Source: Methylococcaceae bacterium (GTDB taxonomy: Bacteria > Pseudomonadota > Gammaproteobacteria > Methylococcales > Methylomonadaceae). From it: a DNA stretch of 33,389 nucleotides. The stretch lies in NCBI GenBank assembly GCA_947506155.1, contig CANNNV010000010.1, positions 1 through 33,389 on the forward strand. The letters are read 5' to 3'. The position numbers were made by a program, and so were the translations under genes. The notes under the pieces are model-generated. The model was given only the letters and a program-made list of their open reading frames with translations. It was not told the DNA's origin and searched no databases. Positions 30,136 to 33,389 of this stretch are shown here, piece after piece (the first letter of the stretch is position 1; the number at the start of each line of letters is the position of its first letter).

Positions 30136-31079
30136 TTTAGGGTGGTTTCAATGTGATCCATCAATTGACCACAAATATTGAGTCCAAATTGACGATCCAA
30201 TTCCTGAACGCAAGTTGGACTGGTGACATTAATTTCGGTCAAGGTATCACCAATGACATCAATTCCGACAAAAACCAGGCCTTTTTCCCTGAGTGTAGGT
30301 CCTACCTGCTCGGCAATCCAGCGATCCCTATCAGTCAATTCACGGCCTTCCGCTCGTCCGCCCGCCGCTAAATTACCTCGAGTTTCACCCAGTGCGGGAA
30401 TGCGTGCCAAAGCATACGGTATCACCTCGCCATTAACCAGTAAGATACGTTTATCACCGTCGACAATTTGCGGTAAATACTTTTGCGCCATTACATAGCG
30501 GCTGTTGTACTGGGTCATGGTTTCTAAAATCACGCTAAGATTGGGATCGTCCTGACGCAAATGAAAAATAGACGTGCCACCCATCCCGTCCAGCGGCTTT
30601 AAGATGATTTCACCCTGCTCCAGCAAAAATCGTCTGATTCGATCCGGTTCTCTGGCAACCAGTGTTTCGGCACAGCACTGCGGAAACCACGCGGTAAACA
30701 GCTTTTCATTGGCATCCCGCAATGATTGCGGTTTGTTGACGACATAAACTCCCATGCTTTCTGCACGCTCTAACAAATAAGTGGCGTAAATATATTCCTG
30801 ATCAAAAGGAGGATCTTTACGCATCATAATGACATTGAGCTCATCGAGCGGAATATCCTGCTCTGACGTAAATTCGTACCAGTTTTTTTCATCCCGTTGA
30901 ACATTAATGATCCGCGTTCTGGCGTACGCCCTGCCGTTTCGCAGGTACAAATCATTCAGTTCCATGTAATGCAGCTCCCAGCCTCGGGCCTGAGCTTCAA
31001 GTAACATTGCAAAACTGGTGTCTTTTTTTATGTTGATACGGTCTATGGAATCCATGACTATACCGAGTTTAATGAGCAT
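30132..31079 (-). CDS. gshB: Glutathione synthetase
   Basis: 315 aa, prokaryotic type. The N-terminal KLGIVMDSIDRINIKKDTSFAMLLEAQ, DRDE-like MMRKDPPFDQEYIYATYLLE, the ATP-grasp loop KPLDGMGGTSIF and INVTSPTCVQELDR are all present. It adds glycine to gamma-glutamylcysteine. The ATG at 31079 has no clear ribosome binding site; Met9 (MDSIDRI) is a possible later start. It is the first gene of the gshB-tonB-yqgE-ruvX-pyrR-pyrB-pyrC' run. Confidence 0.96.
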   Translation of the reverse strand: MLIKLGIVMDSIDRINIKKDTSFAMLLEAQARGWELHYMELNDLYLRNGRAYARTRIINVQRDEKNWYEFTSEQDIPLDELNVIMMRKDPPFDQEYIYATYLLERAESMGVYVVNKPQSLRDANEKLFTAWFPQCCAETLVAREPDRIRRFLLEQGEIILKPLDGMGGTSIFHLRQDDPNLSVILETMTQYNSRYVMAQKYLPQIVDGDKRILLVNGEVIPYALARIPALGETRGNLAAGGRAEGRELTDRDRWIAEQVGPTLREKGLVFVGIDVIGDTLTEINVTSPTCVQELDRQFGLNICGQLMDHIETTLK

Positions 31080-31096
31080 AATTATTTTAAGTTCAC

Positions 31097-31134
31097 GGCT
31101 AAGGGCTAAGTAAGGGCTGAGGGCTAAGGGCTAA
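31097..31134. repeat. Short tandem repeat of GGCTAAG-type units
   Basis: About five imperfect copies of the 7-mer GGCTAAG/GGCTGAG lie in the 177-bp gap between gshB and rpmB. Phase is broken once by 'taa'. The array lies about 20 bp in front of the gshB start, within its likely promoter and leader zone. Copy-number change is possible. Confidence 0.7.
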
Positions 31135-31184
31135 AATAACCCTTTGCCTTGAACCTTTCATCTGAGGCATTTTATAGATTCTTA

Positions 31185-31213
31185 TTTACCTTGAAAAGAT
31201 TTTTTGGTATAAA
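31185..31213 (+). promoter_or_regulatory. Possible promoter of rpmB-rpmG
   Basis: TTTACC (31185-31190) and TATAAA (31208-31213) are spaced by 17 bp. The -35 has four matches and the -10 five. It lies 44 bp before the rpmB ATG. A TTGAAA at 31191 is a better hexamer but its spacing of 11 bp is too short. Confidence 0.5.
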
Positions 31214-31256
31214 GCTCGGCTAACTTTTGAATTTAGGCACGTATTAGAGGTCAATC

Positions 31257-31493
31257 ATGTCCAGAGTATGTCAAGTAACAGGCAAACGCCCGGTTACAGG
31301 TAACAATGTTTCACACGCTAACAACAGAACCAAAAGACGTTTTTGTCCAAATCTGCAACACCACAGATTTTGGGTAGAGAGCGAAAATCGCTGGGTTCGT
31401 CTTAGAATTTCCACCAAAGCCATGCGTATTATTGACAAGAATGGCATTGATGCTGTTCTTGCTGATATGCGTAAAGCTGGCTATAACGCTTAA
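31257..31493 (+). CDS. rpmB: 50S ribosomal protein L28
   Basis: 78 aa. [28 protein letters not shown] and [15 protein letters not shown] are the standard family sequence, and the length is typical of gammaproteobacteria. GAGG lies before the ATG. It is followed after 12 nt by rpmG, the usual pair. Confidence 0.98.
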   Translation: MSRVCQVTGKRPVTGNNVSHANNRTKRRFCPNLQHHRFWVESENRWVRLRISTKAMRIIDKNGIDAVLADMRKAGYNA

Positions 31494-31505
31494 GAGGATA
31501 GAAAA

Positions 31506-31661
31506 ATGCGCGATAAAATTAAATTGGTTTCGACTGAAGGCACCGGGCACTTTTATACCACCACAAAAAATAAGCGGACTATGCCCGAAAAAATGGAGAT
31601 CAAAAAATTTGATCCTGTTGTTCGTAAATACGTCATTTACAAAGAAGCTAAAATTAAATAA
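31506..31661 (+). CDS. rpmG: 50S ribosomal protein L33
   Basis: 51 aa. It begins [20 protein letters not shown] and ends [17 protein letters not shown] lies 8 nt upstream. It lacks the CxxC pairs of the zinc-binding L33 variant, so it is the zinc-free (C-) form typical of gammaproteobacteria. It forms an operon with rpmB. Confidence 0.97.
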   Translation: MRDKIKLVSTEGTGHFYTTTKNKRTMPEKMEIKKFDPVVRKYVIYKEAKIK

Positions 31662-31708
31662 TTTTTCTGATTTCCATGATTCAACGTGGGCATCAAACGA
31701 CTTCTTTG

Positions 31709-31733
31709 GGCTTGTGCTCGATGAGCACAAGCC
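31709..31733. terminator. Perfect 11-bp hairpin between convergent genes
   Basis: GGCTTGTGCTC (31709-31719) and GAGCACAAGCC (31723-31733) form a perfect stem with a 3-nt loop. It lies 47 bp after rpmG and 17 bp after the end of the opposite cNMP/rhodanese gene (31750). Neither strand has a T run next to the stem, so it is not a classical intrinsic terminator. It may still end or protect both transcripts. Confidence 0.5.
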
Positions 31734-31749
31734 GGGCTGATTACAGCTT

Positions 31750-33051
31750 TTATCGTTGTTGCAGTTTATCTAAAATCTGGGTTAACTTCTCCATTTGCTT
31801 ATGCAATATTCGACATTGCTTTTCAGCATATTGTTTATCAAATTCTAGTTTCATGCACTTATCTTTGAGTTGCTGATTAGTGTTTTTGAGCACCTCATTA
31901 TCCATTTTAAGCACACTTATTTGATCCTCCAGAAGGCTGGTCGAATTGTCTATAAATGAAATTTCCTGAAAGCGAGCGTCTTTTTGTTGATGGGCTACAA
32001 AATTTGGTTGAGTAAGGCTTTCGATTCCGCCTTTCAAAATCATGGCCTCAATCTTGTGCCTGAGCAATAAAAATGCAGCCGCTTCACTGACCTTCCCATT
32101 TTGACAGACAACAACAACAGGCTTTTGATGGCTTAATGTTTTAAGCTGCATTCTTAAGGAAAAAAAAGGCGCGCTGATACTGCCTTTAAGATGCTGTTGT
32201 TCATAGTCATCCTGCGAACGAACGTCCAGTAAAATAGCTCCATTCTTTAGCACTTCCTGCATACTTGCATAATCAATAAATTTTAAGGAGGGCTCTTTTA
32301 TTAAAGATATAAATCGTTGTTTATCCAAGCGCAATAACACAATATCCGTTAGCGCAGTAATGGTTACGTTTCTAGGTGCGCCGGAAAGTAATGAATCTTC
32401 ACCAAAGGTATCCCCGTTTGCCAGTTGGGCTAATTTAATTTCCTTGGCGTTAGGTGAGGGCTTGCGGGTTAACAGGCATTGTCCTTGTTTAATCAGGTAA
32501 TAATAGTCTCCGATACCACCTTGCTCCAGTAGGGTTGCACCTTTTTTAAAAGTAATGGCCTCTAGACTCATTAAGATTTTTTGTAAATTAGCTGGGGGAA
32601 GGTGTTGAAAAATTGGTGATCTTAATAGCGCCGTCATCCAGTCATCTGGATCGTCGTCAGTCTCTTCAATGACCATGTAACTGTTGTCCTCTTTATCAGC
32701 TATGGAAGGGGGGTTATTAATCATGTCAGCGTTCAGCCGCAAAAAACGCACTTTCCCGTTCGCGATCGCATCGATTTTTCTTGGGATTTGATGCGCTAGT
32801 GCAAATCGTGCTGATTCACTGTTAGCAGCAATAACCTCAACAACTAATCCTGATGCTTGTAAGGTAATCACCCCTTTGAGCAAATAAACCAATTGTGTTG
32901 CTATATCGCCTTTTTTAAACAAAAAATCTTCTTGTATTTCTTCCGTCGCTATTTTGGCGCATAAGGTATTGAACTGAACGCTAGGCAATGTTGCCAGTGG
33001 GATTAGCTTGCGAATGATCAGTCCATCTTCAGAATTGACATCTACGGTCAT
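31750..33051 (-). CDS. Cyclic nucleotide-binding / rhodanese / coiled-coil regulator-like protein
   Basis: 433 aa. Residues about 15-110 resemble a degenerate cNMP-binding domain (FLFKKGDIATQLVYLLKG) without a binding cassette. Residues about 142-258 form a second, better one, with SPIFQHLPPANLQKIL and the phosphate-binding cassette FGEDSLLSGAPRNVT (Glu218, Arg227), so ligand binding is plausible. Residues about 262-350 are a rhodanese domain with ILLDVRSQDDYEQQHLKG and an active-site-type loop CQNGKVS (Cys316). Residues about 372-432 are a coiled coil, suggesting dimers or partner binding. There is no DNA-binding HTH, so it is not a normal CRP-type transcription factor. It stands alone on the minus strand, convergent with rpmBG. 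No ribosome binding site is clear. Domain calls are good; the biological role is unknown. Confidence 0.82.
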   Translation of the reverse strand: MTVDVNSEDGLIIRKLIPLATLPSVQFNTLCAKIATEEIQEDFLFKKGDIATQLVYLLKGVITLQASGLVVEVIAANSESARFALAHQIPRKIDAIANGKVRFLRLNADMINNPPSIADKEDNSYMVIEETDDDPDDWMTALLRSPIFQHLPPANLQKILMSLEAITFKKGATLLEQGGIGDYYYLIKQGQCLLTRKPSPNAKEIKLAQLANGDTFGEDSLLSGAPRNVTITALTDIVLLRLDKQRFISLIKEPSLKFIDYASMQEVLKNGAILLDVRSQDDYEQQHLKGSISAPFFSLRMQLKTLSHQKPVVVVCQNGKVSEAAAFLLLRHKIEAMILKGGIESLTQPNFVAHQQKDARFQEISFIDNSTSLLEDQISVLKMDNEVLKNTNQQLKDKCMKLEFDKQYAEKQCRILHKQMEKLTQILDKLQQR

Positions 33052-33389
33052 TTGAATATTCTAAGCAAGATAGCAGGTAAATAACAGGATTGATTATTAA
33101 AAAAATCACTTTAGCACGCCGTATTTTAGTGGCCACTTAGGCGACATTAAATTTTTCACAGACTCACCGTTTGAATTCAAGCTGGATCCAGCATTAAGCT
33201 AAGCAATAGGATTTGTAATTGTTTAGCACCAGAAAATATAATACTCGATGTTCCAGTTTTTAAGCTTAGAAAAATAACTGGAAAACGAGTAAGCTAATCA
33301 GTGTAAGCTTCCGCGTATTTCAGCATTATGTTGATACACGAGCCGGCACACTTTATAAAAACCTTTGTAACTGATTTAGATACAGCCCT
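33052..33389. other. 338 bp without a recognised gene, AT-rich, upstream of the cNMP/rhodanese gene
   Basis: No convincing reading frame is seen on either strand. It probably holds the promoter and leader of the gene starting at 33051. A nested inverted repeat lies at 33243-33290: outer arms ACTCG and CGAGT, inner arms CCAGTT and AACTGG, around an AT-rich centre. I see nothing else of note. Confidence 0.5.

Overview
The window reads as a chromosome segment of a gammaproteobacterium, most likely a methanotroph-type Methylococcales relative. This assignment is an inference from three things: the gene order gshB-tonB-yqgE-ruvX-pyrR-pyrB-pyrC' (the same order as in Pseudomonas), a complete F-type atp operon next to glmU-glmS, and several large RTX/S-layer-like proteins. 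No rRNA or taxonomic marker confirms it. Almost every gene lies on the minus strand. The exceptions are a small coiled-coil membrane protein (9128-9601) and the ribosomal pair rpmB-rpmG (31257-31661).

Left third (1-8642): three consecutive minus-strand genes for Thr/Ala/Asn/Gly-rich, cysteine-poor proteins without classical signal peptides. They are a 1323-aa RTX/S-layer-like protein, a 566-aa protein with three near-identical Calx-beta-like repeats, and an RTX protein of at least 937 aa that runs off the left edge. They look like type I secretion substrates and surface-layer building blocks. No exporter genes are visible. Between the first two lies a terminator hairpin, one arm of which is formed by an 11-base G tract.

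Middle left (8643-14139): a repeat-rich intergenic stretch, a DUF1640-like coiled-coil protein, a four-helix membrane protein of unknown function, REP-type repeats, and a SWIM zinc-finger protein with its partner SNF2-family helicase. Two inverted copies of a 33-bp repeat bracket the two unknown genes. The helicase/SWIM pair is transcribed directly behind glmS.

Middle (14147-24319): glmU-glmS make UDP-GlcNAc precursors for the cell envelope. Next is the full ATP synthase operon atpI-B-E-F-H-A-G-D-C, with a good sigma70-type promoter in front of atpI and an intrinsic terminator after atpC.

Right part (24453-31079): argB (arginine synthesis); pyrC' (a dihydroorotase homologue lacking the metal-binding HxH) coupled to pyrB (aspartate transcarbamoylase); pyrR; ruvX; yqgE; tonB; and gshB. 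Then come divergent rpmB-rpmG and a convergent regulator-like protein that combines two cyclic-nucleotide-binding-type domains, a rhodanese domain and a C-terminal coiled coil. The last 338 bases hold no gene I can recognise.

The biosynthetic core is ordinary. The unusual material is the secreted-protein cluster with its homopolymer tract and DNA-level repeats, the bracketed two-gene segment, the glmS-linked SNF2/SWIM pair, and the cNMP-rhodanese fusion. I did not find a clear, complete new defence or mobile system.
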